A stretch of 64,000 bases of DNA, from contig BSBN01000252.1 of assembly GCA_027924645.1 (NCBI GenBank), positions 248,001 through 312,000 on the forward strand, written 5' to 3'. Every line of letters begins with the position of its first letter. The stretch's first letter is position 1. Origin of the DNA: Cunninghamia lanceolata. Its lineage: Eukaryota > Streptophyta > Pinopsida > Cupressales > Cupressaceae. A program made the position numbers and the translations under genes. The notes beneath the pieces are model-generated. The model had not been told where the DNA came from. It saw nothing but the letters and a program-made list of their open reading frames with translations, and did no database searches. Below are positions 63,379-64,000 of the stretch, one piece after another.

Positions 63379-64000
63379 TCTGTAACATGTTATCTCATAT
63401 TACTCATATTTACATAAACAATTTACTAAGAAAATGAACATGATAAAAGAGGAATAATTTTTTTATCATTTGCATAATTACAAAGAAATAAAAATATATA
63501 TATCTTTTCTGAATATTTTTCAACCTTGAAAAATACAATATATACAAAGATAAAATCATAGTGAAATCATCACTTTACAATTACAAATAATTTACACTTG
63601 GTAATATGAAATAAGTTTACATAATTTTGACAAACATAAGTCATAACATAAAGTATTATGCATCTAGAATCTTGATATCTGTCTCCCTCAAGTCTCAACA
63701 AGTCATCTTCTATAGAGGTAGAGCATCATCCGAGTGCTTTACCTCCAACCATAGACCGGAGGTCCCCTGCACACCTTCCTTCCTGGAAGTGGCCCTACTC
63801 TTCACAAAGAGTATAGACATAAGAAACCAACAGGTTTTCCATCTGAGTTCTAGTGTTGTGTATTACGTAACTCAATCAACCATATGACTATAGACAATCT
63901 TCTAGCTAAATATGATATCTTTGACAGGTCATGCCATCTAGACACAGTGAATCGACTAATGCATGCATAGACAAATGCATCACTTTGGTCAAAGTTTCTA
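63379..64000. other. Unassigned AT-rich DNA, possible LTR start
   Basis: Begins TGTAACATG at 63381, immediately after LINE similarity ends. This could be the edge of an LTR element extending beyond the window, but no second end is visible. No reading frame of note. Confidence 0.3.

Overview
The window looks like plant nuclear DNA from a large, repeat-rich genome. Evidence: Ty1/copia elements (one with Sirevirus hallmarks), Ty3/gypsy remnants, plant-type L1 LINEs (one with an RNase H tail), a decayed pentatricopeptide-repeat (PPR) gene, and long AT-rich stretches of eroded DNA. A gymnosperm or another very large plant genome is my inference, not something read directly. I found no intact host gene, tRNA, rRNA or CRISPR. 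Almost everything recognisable is a retroelement inserted into another, and every coding region is broken.

Layout. (1) 1-12.5 kb: an old + strand Ty3/gypsy element (gag 3543-6640, protease 11661-12022, integrase C-terminus 12023-12475). It is interrupted by a 2.16 kb solo-LTR-like insert (3736-5895, target duplication GTTAG/ATTAG) carrying an 8-bp satellite, and by a complete copia element (6641-11660, target duplication GATAG). A truncated LTR lies upstream (1647-3251). (2) 12.5-19.7 kb: eroded DNA with a - strand gypsy gag interrupted by a 2.17 kb solo LTR (15522-17692, duplication TAATC). (3) 19.7-28.9 kb: a solo LTR of the same family (19729-28897, duplication GGAAG/AGAAG), itself split by a complete - strand Sirevirus-like copia element (20642-27798). 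(4) 28.9-38.3 kb: mostly unassignable AT-rich DNA with a PPR pseudogene (about 30.1-30.9 kb) and a solo LTR (34748-35552). (5) 38330-56607: an 18.3 kb LTR element flanked by a perfect CCGGT duplication, with LTRs of about 4.6 kb and an internal region of only 1.6 kb without coding capacity. This is a large non-autonomous retrotransposon derivative (LARD-like). Its 5' LTR holds a 7.3 kb L1 LINE with ORF1, ORF2 and an additional downstream ORF3. (6) 56.6-64 kb: a long (TC)n run, a solo LTR (57488-58355, duplication ATCAT), and a second L1 LINE cut off before its RNase H region.

Relative ages follow from the nesting. The gypsy gags are oldest, then the solo LTRs and the LARD, and the complete copia elements and the inserted LINE are younger. 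Many of the in-frame stops are TAG where Gln (CAG) or Trp (TGG) is expected, which fits decay of methylated silent DNA. The strongest candidates for something undescribed are the giant-LTR element with its 181-bp internal repeats, and the third LINE ORF.
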